From the NCBI GenBank assembly GCA_021782295.1, contig JAJXVC010000019.1, forward strand, positions 1 to 15,055: DNA of 15,055 nucleotides, written 5' to 3'. Numbering within the stretch: the first letter of the stretch is position 1; every line of letters begins with the position of its first letter. Shown piece by piece: positions 7,973-13,444 of this stretch. This stretch comes from a bacterium (GTDB lineage Bacteria; Eremiobacterota; Eremiobacteria; Baltobacterales; Baltobacteraceae). Both the position numbers and the translations under genes were made by a program. Under the pieces are notes generated by a model that had not been told where the DNA came from, made no database searches, and worked only from the letters and a program-made list of their open reading frames with translations.

Positions 7973-8863
7973 TTACCGACGTTCTTTGAACGCCGGGCGC
8001 CACGCACTCGCGGCGAGCAGCGCCGAGCCGATCGCGCGCGCCGCCGGCGAGCGATTGAGCGTGTAGAAATGGACGCCGGGCGCTCCGCCGCGCAAAAGTT
8101 CCATCGCCTGCACCGCCGAATAGGCGACGCCGAGATCTTCGATCGCTTTAGGATGTTCGCGTTGCTTTTCCAACTCTGCGATCAATTTCGGCGGAAACGT
8201 TGCGCCGCACATTTTCGTGAAGCGCGCGATCTGATCGTAGTTCGTGATCGGCATGATGCCGGGTAAGATCGGCACGGTGATGCCGGCTGCGCGCGCGCGC
8301 TCGACGAACGAAAAGAATTTTTCGTTATCGAAAAAAACCTGCGTAATTAAGAATTTCGCCCCCGCCTCGACTTTCTTCACGAGATTGGCGAGATCGTCTT
8401 CAGGGCTTGCCGCCTCGAGATGAACCTCGGGATAACACGCCGCACCGATGCAGAAATCGTAGGAGCGCGCGAGATAGGCGATCAGGTCGTTTGCATACGG
8501 AAACTCTCCGGCATCCACCCCGCCTTCACGCGGCGGATCGCCGCGCAGCGCCAGCACGTTCCGAATGCCGGCGCGGCTGAGTTCGTCGAAGAGCGCGCGC
8601 AACTCCGCTCGGCTCTGTCCAAACGCGGTGACGTGCGCGAGCACCGTCATCCCCGTGCGCTCGGCGATCTGCTTCGCTAATTCAACCGTGCGCGCACGCG
8701 TCGAGCCGCCCGCGCCGTAGGTAATCGAGACGAAGGCCGGGCCGAGTGCCTCGAGCGATGCGATCGTCGCGAAGAGTGCTTCGCGCCCGGCATCATCTTT
8801 CGGCGGAAAGAACTCGAACGAAAAGAACGGACGGCGGCTCGCAAGCTGCCCGGCGATATCCAT
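7973..8863 (-). CDS. metF: 5,10-methylenetetrahydrofolate reductase
   Basis: MetF is a cytosolic flavoprotein that reduces 5,10-methylene-tetrahydrofolate to 5-methyl-tetrahydrofolate, the methyl donor for methionine synthesis. The 296-residue product is of normal bacterial length. It shows FFSFEFFPPK with the catalytic Glu17, FVSITYGAGGSTR, NVLALRGDPP, the FAD-barrel segment IGAACYPEVHLEA, then FLITQVFFDN, PILPGIMPI and PGVHFYTLNR near the end. It is a TIM-barrel enzyme with no link to flagella. Before the islet arrived it apparently lay 9 bp after the stop of fliP, because a fliP tail copy still ends there in TAA. No clear Shine-Dalgarno precedes the ATG, so translation may have been coupled to fliP. 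Confidence 0.97.
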   Translation of the reverse strand: MDIAGQLASRRPFFSFEFFPPKDDAGREALFATIASLEALGPAFVSITYGAGGSTRARTVELAKQIAERTGMTVLAHVTAFGQSRAELRALFDELSRAGIRNVLALRGDPPREGGVDAGEFPYANDLIAYLARSYDFCIGAACYPEVHLEAASPEDDLANLVKKVEAGAKFLITQVFFDNEKFFSFVERARAAGITVPILPGIMPITNYDQIARFTKMCGATFPPKLIAELEKQREHPKAIEDLGVAYSAVQAMELLRGGAPGVHFYTLNRSPAARAIGSALLAASAWRPAFKERR

Positions 8864-8876
8864 GCCGGGTCGTTAG

Positions 8877-8928
8877 CGAAAGCTCGCGAGAACGCCTCCG
8901 CAGAGCAGCGCCCATCCATCCACCATGA
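8877..8928 (-). repeat. Direct repeat copy 1: detached fliP 3' end next to metF
   Basis: These 52 bp are identical to 9678-9729. One mismatch extends the match by 6 bp to 8934. Read on the minus strand, the frame gives MVDGWALLCGGVLASFR followed by TAA, the same residues that end FliP. The TAA lies 9 bp before the metF ATG. The copy is no longer joined to fliP. It is best read as the original gene end left behind when the islet inserted. Confidence 0.95.
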
Positions 8929-8945
8929 GGAAGATCGCTTGAACT

Positions 8946-9269
8946 CTATGCGGCTCGCCGCGCCCTCATCGTCGCAATACGGAGACTTCCGGGGCCATCC
9001 GTGTACCGCACTCTCACGCGAATGTCAACATCGACTCCAAGCTTCGCGAGCAATTGCGAAAGTCGCGGCAGCGAAAAACCCCACACCTTGAAGTTCACGA
9101 TCTTCGAGACATCGGCTTGAGCGATGCCAAGCCTTCTGCCGGCCTCTCGCTGGGAGAGCGCGAGCGCCTCGATGCGACGAAGAATCTCAAGCGCGAGAAA
9201 AGATTTCGCCTCCAACTCTTCTTGGTCAGGGTCTCCGTCCCAAGCGCTCGCCGTCGTAATACCGGTCAT
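8946..9269 (-). CDS. higA: HigA-type antitoxin, XRE-family DNA-binding protein
   Basis: HigA neutralises HigB and represses the operon promoter. From the ATG at 9267-9269 the product is 107 residues. It begins MTGITTASAW and has a helix-turn-helix at about 38-70 (LSQREAGRRLGIAQADVSKI, then FSLPRLSQLLAKLGVDVDI), the usual pattern of antitoxins paired with Gp49-like toxins. The frame is open back to an ATG at 9392, which would add 41 basic residues over higB. Family length and the 4-bp spacing after the higB stop favour 9269. The AGGAG lies directly against this ATG, too close for a normal ribosome-binding site, so translation is probably coupled to higB. Confidence 0.88.
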   Translation of the reverse strand: MTGITTASAWDGDPDQEELEAKSFLALEILRRIEALALSQREAGRRLGIAQADVSKIVNFKVWGFSLPRLSQLLAKLGVDVDIRVRVRYTDGPGSLRIATMRARRAA

Positions 9270-9273
9270 CTCC

Positions 9274-9615
9274 TCACGCGTCTTCTTGTTCCCGGCGGCG
9301 CGCCCACGTGAGCCGACTGCGGATGAGATCGGTTTCCCTTTTCGGCGTTTTGATACCGCACTTGCTTTTCTTTTGGAAGAAATGGATGGCATAGATCAGC
9401 TCTTTCCCAACGTAGTAGATGCCTCGAAGCGCTCCATCGCGGTCGTTTGCCGCGATCTCCATCGCTTCACGGAGGGCGCCGTGCATTTGCTTCGCATCGT
9501 CAACCTTCCGACCCATCTGCGCGGCGAATAGCGCCGCGCGGATAGTATGTTGCGCCCTGCCGGGCAGCCTCTCAAGATCTTTTTTGGATCCGCCTACCCA
9601 ATAGACAGGCTTCAT
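9274..9615 (-). CDS. higB: HigB-type toxin, RelE/ParE superfamily Gp49-like
   Basis: This family cleaves mRNA in association with the ribosome. The 113-residue product shows the Gp49-like pattern: YWVGGSKKDLERLPGRAQ near the start, ALFAAQMGRKVDDAKQMHGA, then GIYYVGKELIYAIHFFQKKS and TPKRETDLIRSRL. The toxin gene comes first and the antitoxin second, the order typical of HigBA rather than RelBE. It looks full length and intact. Its ATG (9613-9615) lies a few bases after the predicted transcription start, so the message may have almost no leader. The base composition is poorer in G+C than the flagellar genes around it. Confidence 0.9.
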   Translation of the reverse strand: MKPVYWVGGSKKDLERLPGRAQHTIRAALFAAQMGRKVDDAKQMHGALREAMEIAANDRDGALRGIYYVGKELIYAIHFFQKKSKCGIKTPKRETDLIRSRLTWARRREQEDA

Positions 9616-9626
9616 CCGAGTCTCTC

Positions 9627-9656
9627 GATGATAGGCATTTTACTATCATCCGTCAA
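9627..9656 (-). promoter_or_regulatory. higBA promoter with overlapping inverted-repeat operator
   Basis: On the minus strand, TTGACG (9656-9651), a 17-bp spacer and TATCAT (9633-9628) form a near-consensus sigma-70-type promoter. The inverted repeat GATGATAG (9627-9634 on the plus strand) and CTATCATC (9643-9650), with an 8-bp centre, covers the -10 box and the spacer. That is where an autorepressor such as HigA would bind. The promoter is inside the islet, 12 bp before higB. Box spacing and arms are seen directly; HigA binding is inferred. Confidence 0.75.
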
Positions 9657-9673
9657 CATCGATTCGGCGCAAC

Positions 9674-10330
9674 TCATCGAAAGCTCGCGAGAACGCCTCC
9701 GCAGAGCAGCGCCCATCCATCCACCATGACGAAGAGCAGCAGTTTGATCGGCAGCGAGACGACCGGCGGCGAGAGCATCATCATCCCCAGCCCCATCAGC
9801 GTCGCCGCCACCGCGAGATCGATCGCAACGAACGGGAGATAGAGCGCGAAACCGATCGCGAACGCGCTGCGCAACTCGCCGACGACGAACGCGGGAATCA
9901 ACACCGTCAGCGGCGTGGCGTCGGGTGCGACGCGCCGAAGGCGCGCGGCGCGCGTGAAGAGTTCGATATCGTCGAGGTGCGCCTGGCGCAGCATGAACGC
10001 GCGCAACGGCGCAACCGCGCGTTCGAGCGCAACGCCCTGCGAGATACTCCCCTTCTGCAGCGGGGCGAGGGCAACGCTCTGAATGTGCTGCATCGTCGGT
10101 GCCATAACGAGCATCGTCAGTACGAGCGCTAACCCGGTCAATACGGTATTCGGCGGCAATGCCGACGCGCCGATCGCCGAACGCACCAGCGAGAGCACGA
10201 CGACGATACGTACGAACGAGGTGCACATGACGAGCACGAGCGGCAAGACGGCGAAGAGTGCGAGCGAGAGCAAGACGTCGAGCGGCAGCGTCGCGTGCGG
10301 CCCGGCGAGCATCGGCAATGCGCTGTTCAT
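9674..10330 (-). CDS. fliP: Flagellar export gate protein FliP
   Basis: FliP is the main membrane protein of the flagellar export gate. The 218-residue product carries MCTSFVRIVVVLSLVRSAIG (35-54), LPPNTVLTGLALVLTMLVMAP (58-78), IPAFVVGELRSAFAIGF (145-161) and the C-terminal MGLGMMMLSPPVVSLP followed by VDGWALLCGGVLASFR. The length is slightly short because a cleaved signal peptide is not evident. The last 18 codons coincide with direct repeat copy 2. The final Arg codon is CGA followed by TGA, whereas the relic copy near metF has CGC and TAA, so the present stop was supplied by the islet. No fliO lies between it and fliN. Confidence 0.96.
   Translation of the reverse strand: MNSALPMLAGPHATLPLDVLLSLALFAVLPLVLVMCTSFVRIVVVLSLVRSAIGASALPPNTVLTGLALVLTMLVMAPTMQHIQSVALAPLQKGSISQGVALERAVAPLRAFMLRQAHLDDIELFTRAARLRRVAPDATPLTVLIPAFVVGELRSAFAIGFALYLPFVAIDLAVAATLMGLGMMMLSPPVVSLPIKLLLFVMVDGWALLCGGVLASFR
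9678..9729 (-). repeat. Direct repeat copy 2: present 3' end of fliP
   Basis: This is identical over 52 bp to 8877-8928 and forms codons 201 (bases 2-3) to 218 (bases 1-2) of fliP. It contains the 8-bp palindrome CTCGCGAG near its islet side. Together the two copies bound the higBA islet. Confidence 0.95.
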
Positions 10331-10337
10331 GCGCGAA

Positions 10338-10359
10338 GGGTAACCCCGAGGGGTTACCC
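10338..10359. repeat. 22-bp perfect palindrome upstream of fliP
   Basis: Arms GGGTAACCCC (10338-10347) and GGGGTTACCC (10350-10359) are separated only by GA. It sits in the 60-bp gap between the fliN stop and the fliP ATG, ending 7 bp before the ATG, over the position of the ribosome-binding site. It could be a protein operator, an RNA hairpin limiting fliP translation, or a transcription attenuator. No T-run follows it. Confidence 0.8.
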
Positions 10360-10390
10360 ATGTGTTGCCGCGATACGTCCGAAAGGTCGG

Positions 10391-10660
10391 CTAGGGCGCC
10401 GGCGGTCTCGCGATCAATTCACTAACGCGAATGCCGAAGTTCTCGTCGACGGCGACGACTTCGCCGCGCGCGATCAATTTATTGTTGACGAGCAGATCGA
10501 CCGGACCGCCGGCGAGCCGATCGAGTTCGATGATCGTTCCCGTGCCGATCTTCAGCACATCTTCCACCGACATCTTCGTCTTGCCCAATTCGGCGGTCAC
10601 CTGCATCGGTACGTGCAGGAGGACGTCGATATTCTTTTGCGTGCCGTGGTTACTGACCAT
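10391..10660 (-). CDS. fliN: Flagellar motor switch protein FliN
   Basis: FliN forms the base of the C-ring with FliM. From the ATG at 10658-10660 the product is 89 residues and is almost only the SpoA domain: [20 protein letters not shown], then [40 protein letters not shown] and FGIRVSEL. This is a very close match to the family and is short because no N-terminal extension is present. An upstream start at 10711 is possible, but the ATG chosen has a good Shine-Dalgarno (GAGGGA, 10669-10664) formed over the stop of the upstream fliM-like gene, 7 bp away. Confidence 0.95.
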   Translation of the reverse strand: MVSNHGTQKNIDVLLHVPMQVTAELGKTKMSVEDVLKIGTGTIIELDRLAGGPVDLLVNNKLIARGEVVAVDENFGIRVSELIARPPAP

Positions 10661-10663
10661 CGT

Positions 10664-10669
10664 TCCCTC
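10664..10669 (-). promoter_or_regulatory. fliN ribosome-binding site overlapping the upstream stop
   Basis: GAGGGA read on the minus strand begins within the TGA of the fliM-like gene and lies three bases before the fliN ATG (about five from the AGG core). It decides the fliN start at 10660 and indicates coupled translation. Confidence 0.6.
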
Positions 10670-11435
10670 AATCGCTCGTAGTGATCGCGCCGCGACCGAT
10701 CGCGACGGCAAAGTGATTGTTGCGCACTCCCAGTTCGCCGCTCGCCAGCGCCTCCCCGTCGGCGAGCAGCGCGATCTCGCGGCGGCGCAGGGGGACGACG
10801 GCGCCGGGAGCCCAGGCGGCGATCTCCGCCGCGCGCAAGTGCGCGCACTCCGCGCGAGCGGTCAGCGCGAGCTCGACGTCGCCGATCCGCTCGATCGGGG
10901 CGGCGTGCGGGGTTCCCGGCTGCGGCTCGCTCTCCAGGGCGACGCCGAGCCGACCGCAGGCGCCGCCCTCGACGAGCAACTCGAAGTAGCTCCGAAAACG
11001 GCGCTCGCCCATCGCCTCGAGCGGTGCGCTCGTGGGGCCGCAGAGCGGGGCGAGTGCCGGTGCGATGAGGCGTAGAAAGCGCTCGAAGACCTCGGCCTCG
11101 ACCGCCGAAAGCGCACGATTCGCCGGAATCGTCACACCGAATGCAAGCCCGACGAGCGAGCGCACCTCATCGGGGCGGATCAGAAACGCCGCCGCACCGA
11201 GCGGCCCGCAGAGCCCGTCGATGCGTGCCCCGGCGCGTAGCACGAGCCAACCCTCGTCGTCGGGAATCCGCGGCGCGAAGAGGCGCACCTCAACCGCTCC
11301 CAGCGCGCCCTGCAAGCGTTCGCGGACGTTCGCCGCAACGAGCGCCGCAGCAGAGAGCGGCAGCAGCGAGCGCCGCTCCCAGCGCAGCGCGCGCAGTCCC
11401 GTTGCGTCGCGCTCCGAGAACGCGAGAAATCTCAC
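10668..11435 (-). CDS. fliM: FliM-like flagellar switch protein, short form with C-terminal SpoA domain
   Basis: The 255-residue protein lies directly before fliN, the usual place for fliM. Residues about 183-250 form a SpoA domain ([30 protein letters not shown], then [16 protein letters not shown]). A middle block, [23 protein letters not shown] (109-131), fits the FliM/FliY/SctQ middle region. FliM is normally about 330 residues and starts with a CheY-binding peptide of the type LSQ-x-EIDALL; this product has no such sequence at its start. It may therefore lack direct CheY-P binding at that site, or be closer to the injectisome protein SctQ. The GTG start (11433-11435) overlaps the upstream stop (GTGA). 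Family assignment is firm, the exact subfamily is not. Confidence 0.8.
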   Translation of the reverse strand: MRFLAFSERDATGLRALRWERRSLLPLSAAALVAANVRERLQGALGAVEVRLFAPRIPDDEGWLVLRAGARIDGLCGPLGAAAFLIRPDEVRSLVGLAFGVTIPANRALSAVEAEVFERFLRLIAPALAPLCGPTSAPLEAMGERRFRSYFELLVEGGACGRLGVALESEPQPGTPHAAPIERIGDVELALTARAECAHLRAAEIAAWAPGAVVPLRRREIALLADGEALASGELGVRNNHFAVAIGRGAITTSD

Positions 11436-12154
11436 TTCAGTAGATCCATCGTGGTCTTCGCAACCGCGCCTTGCGCTTTGTGCGCTGCGAGGAGCGCTTC
11501 TAACTGCAAATACGCATCTTGCAAGCGGTTGAGACTCGCGTCGATTTCGACACCGCTCCTCGCGCGCGCGTGCGGCGTCAACTTCGAAAAGCCGCGTTCG
11601 CCCGGTGTGCCGAGATGCGCGGCGACACCCTCGGGCGCACGTTCGCGACGCGCATCGAGCGCGCGTAGACGACTTCCAGCCGGGAAACGCGCGAGCGCAA
11701 TGCGACCGGCGACGACGCTTTCACGCTGCGTCCTTCCGTCACGAGGATTAAAGATATCGCGATCGTATCGCAACGCGCCGTCGGCATCGATTCGCACGTC
11801 GCGCACTTCGTGTAAGGCGCGATCGACGGAGTCGATCCGCAGCGGTTGTAACGGAGCGCCGGGGCGAGCGTAGCCGAGAACCGCATCGCCGTTCGCATCC
11901 ACGAGCGCTCCGTCGCGCAGCGCGAAGCCGCCATCGTGAGTATAGGCCGCTGTTCCGTCGCGTAGTTGCACGACGAAGAGCGCGTCCTCCGGCGCCGCAA
12001 CGCTCAGAGGATCGAGCGTGCGTTGCGCCGGTGCGTGCGACGCGATATCACCGCGATTTGCAGCGGAACCGGGCGTGAAAGCGCGCCCGACGCGTTGTTT
12101 CGCTTCTTCGATCCGCTCGAAGGCGCGCGCAGTATCGATGCCGACGCCGTTCAC
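11432..12154 (-). CDS. Divergent FlgE/FlgF/FlgG-like rod or hook protein
   Basis: The 240-residue product contains the central pattern of flagellar rod and hook proteins at about 55-100: DALFVVQLRDGTAAYTHDGG, FALRDGALVDANGDAVLGYA. This is followed by a VRIDADGALRYD strand pair and RIALARFPAGSRL, as in FlgF. The C-terminal helix (SGVEIDASLNRLQDAYLQLE) takes the place of the usual SNV-x-x-x-x-EM segment. The N-terminal half of the D0 coiled coil, with its ANNLANANT-like motif, is missing or unrecognisable, so it may not polymerise like a normal rod subunit. The start is GTG, immediately after the stop of the upstream gene. Position before fliM corresponds to flgE in similar operons. I leave the symbol open. 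Confidence 0.7.
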   Translation of the reverse strand: MNGVGIDTARAFERIEEAKQRVGRAFTPGSAANRGDIASHAPAQRTLDPLSVAAPEDALFVVQLRDGTAAYTHDGGFALRDGALVDANGDAVLGYARPGAPLQPLRIDSVDRALHEVRDVRIDADGALRYDRDIFNPRDGRTQRESVVAGRIALARFPAGSRLRALDARRERAPEGVAAHLGTPGERGFSKLTPHARARSGVEIDASLNRLQDAYLQLEALLAAHKAQGAVAKTTMDLLK

Positions 12155-12706
12155 TTATGCGAATTCCCGCAGATCGCTGGTCGCGAGAATGCCGCGCGCC
12201 GCAAGCGCGTAACGTACTTCGTGCAACGCGCGTTCGACTTCCGCACGCACGCCCGATGCGCAGAGCGCGACGAGGTGCAAGCGGCGATCGCTTCCACCAA
12301 GCAGTAGATGCACGCGTCCTTTTTCACCGCCGAGCGCGAGCGTGCAACGACGCGCGGTATTATGCGGAGCGAGCATGACGGCAACGATGCGGCGCGCGAG
12401 CGAACTCTGCGCCGAGCGGCGCTCGCCGCCGGCGATTGCAAGCGCAATTCGCTCGGCACCCATACCGCGCGCTTGCACCTGCATGCGCGCGCCGGTCGCG
12501 TTCGGAGAGAGCGGAGCCGAGGGGCGCGCCGTGCGCGCCGTGTGCGCCGTTCGTGCTGCGCGCGAGGGCAGCGTTGCGCGGTGCGCGCTTGGAGCCTGCG
12601 AAAGATGAAGCGCGCTGATCCACGCCTGCGAGAGTGCGCGGCGGTCGATCTGCGCGAGCGGTGCGGAGAGCACCGAGTAGCGGACATCGTCGATATAGGC
12701 GTTCAT
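12155..12706 (-). CDS. Hypothetical protein, possible FliK-like hook-length control protein
   Basis: I do not recognise this protein with certainty. From the ATG at 12704-12706 it has 183 residues. GGGG three bases upstream favours this start over an ATG at 12715. Residues 1-37 are ordinary. Residues 38-72 form an Ala/Arg/Ser/Thr/Pro linker with repeats such as AHTARTARP. Residues 118-175 (CTLALGGEKGRVHLLL, then RAEVERALHEVRYALAARGI) have the strand-strand-helix rhythm of the FliK C-terminal domain, which reads export substrates and FlhB. The FliK motif L-x-P-x-x-LG is not intact. Gene position between the fliI block and the rod/hook gene is where fliK is often found. The role is inference. 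Confidence 0.6.
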   Translation of the reverse strand: MNAYIDDVRYSVLSAPLAQIDRRALSQAWISALHLSQAPSAHRATLPSRAARTAHTARTARPSAPLSPNATGARMQVQARGMGAERIALAIAGGERRSAQSSLARRIVAVMLAPHNTARRCTLALGGEKGRVHLLLGGSDRRLHLVALCASGVRAEVERALHEVRYALAARGILATSDLREFA

Positions 12707-12763
12707 GCACCCCATCGTGCATGGCGACGGTTGCGCTCGCGTGTCGCGAACGTGAACGCCGCG

Positions 12764-13444
12764 TTACGGAGTGCTGCCCGGTAGGCCTTGCGCTTGATAG
12801 CGCTCGTACGACGAAAGCACGTTCTGCACGTAATTTTGCGTCTCGGGATAGGGCGGCACGCCGCCGTATTTTTCTACCGCACCGGGACCGGCGTTATATG
12901 CTGCGATCGCAAGTTTGGTATCGCCATGGAAACGATCGAGGAGCCCGCGCAGGTAGCGCGTCCCACCGGCGACGTTCTGCGCCGGATCGTAGGGATCGCT
13001 GACCCCGAGCGAACGAGCGGTCGCGGGCATCAATTGCATGAGCCCCTGCGCGCCGACCTTCGAGGTGGCATTGGCATTAAATCCCGATTCGTTGGCGATC
13101 ACGGCGGTGATGAGTTTCGGGTCGACGCCCCAGATCGAACCCTGCCCCTGCGCGAGCGCGGCGATCTGCGTCGGCGGAACCGGGGCGGCAGCAGCGGGAG
13201 CCGCCGCAGCGAGCGCACCGATATCGGCGGTCGCCGATGCGGCGCCTTGCCCCTCGAGCGCGGCTTGAACGAGCGCGGCGAACGGGCCGGCGCTCGGCGA
13301 GAGCATCGGCAGGCCGTCGACGCCGACCTGCGCCGGAGCGACGCGCGCCTGCCGTTCGAGCGGCGCAACGGGAGCCCCACCGCCGACGATGCCGGCGATC
13401 CGCGCCTGGATCGCTGCGATATCCGAAAAAATACCCACGTTCAT
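12764..13444 (-). CDS. Lytic transglycosylase (SLT domain), probably flagellum-associated
   Basis: The 226-residue protein has a C-terminal SLT/lysozyme-like domain from about 104 to 215. Glu119 in [10 protein letters not shown] is the likely catalytic acid. [33 protein letters not shown] and [18 protein letters not shown] complete the family motifs. Such enzymes cut the peptidoglycan glycan strand to leave 1,6-anhydro ends. There is no Sec signal peptide; the start [20 protein letters not shown] is a short amphipathic stretch, and residues 70-100 are an Ala/Pro linker. The start overlaps the fliI stop (ATGA). Translation coupled to the export ATPase and lack of a signal suggest export by the flagellar apparatus to open the wall for the rod, the role FlgJ plays elsewhere. 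Confidence 0.9.
   Translation of the reverse strand: MNVGIFSDIAAIQARIAGIVGGGAPVAPLERQARVAPAQVGVDGLPMLSPSAGPFAALVQAALEGQGAASATADIGALAAAAPAAAAPVPPTQIAALAQGQGSIWGVDPKLITAVIANESGFNANATSKVGAQGLMQLMPATARSLGVSDPYDPAQNVAGGTRYLRGLLDRFHGDTKLAIAAYNAGPGAVEKYGGVPPYPETQNYVQNVLSSYERYQAQGLPGSTP

Larger units (their letters stand above)
8877..9729 (-). mobile_element. higBA islet inserted at the 3' end of fliP, bounded by 52-bp direct repeats
   Basis: The unit is 801 bp from one repeat to the next, with 749 bp between the repeats holding only higB, higA and their promoter. The repeat is the last 18 codons of fliP, so the insertion duplicated the gene end and kept FliP whole. Hand counting gives 411 G+C of 720 bases (57%) for 8941-9660, against 164 of 240 (68%) sampled inside fliP (9781-9960 and 10021-10080), which suggests foreign origin. 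The layout resembles elements that integrate in the 3' end of a gene and restore it. I see no integrase, transposase or terminal inverted repeats, so the mechanism is unknown: integration in trans, or duplication through recombination. Confidence 0.8.

Noticed and set aside
9270..9392. A longer HigA starting at 9392
   Set aside because: It would overlap higB by 119 bp and add 41 basic residues not typical of the family. The ATG at 9269 lies 4 bp after the higB stop and gives a normal length.
8877..9729. A transposon, IS element or integron cassette carrying higBA
   Set aside because: I found no transposase, no terminal inverted repeats and no attC-like folded site. The only boundary signal is the fliP-derived direct repeat.
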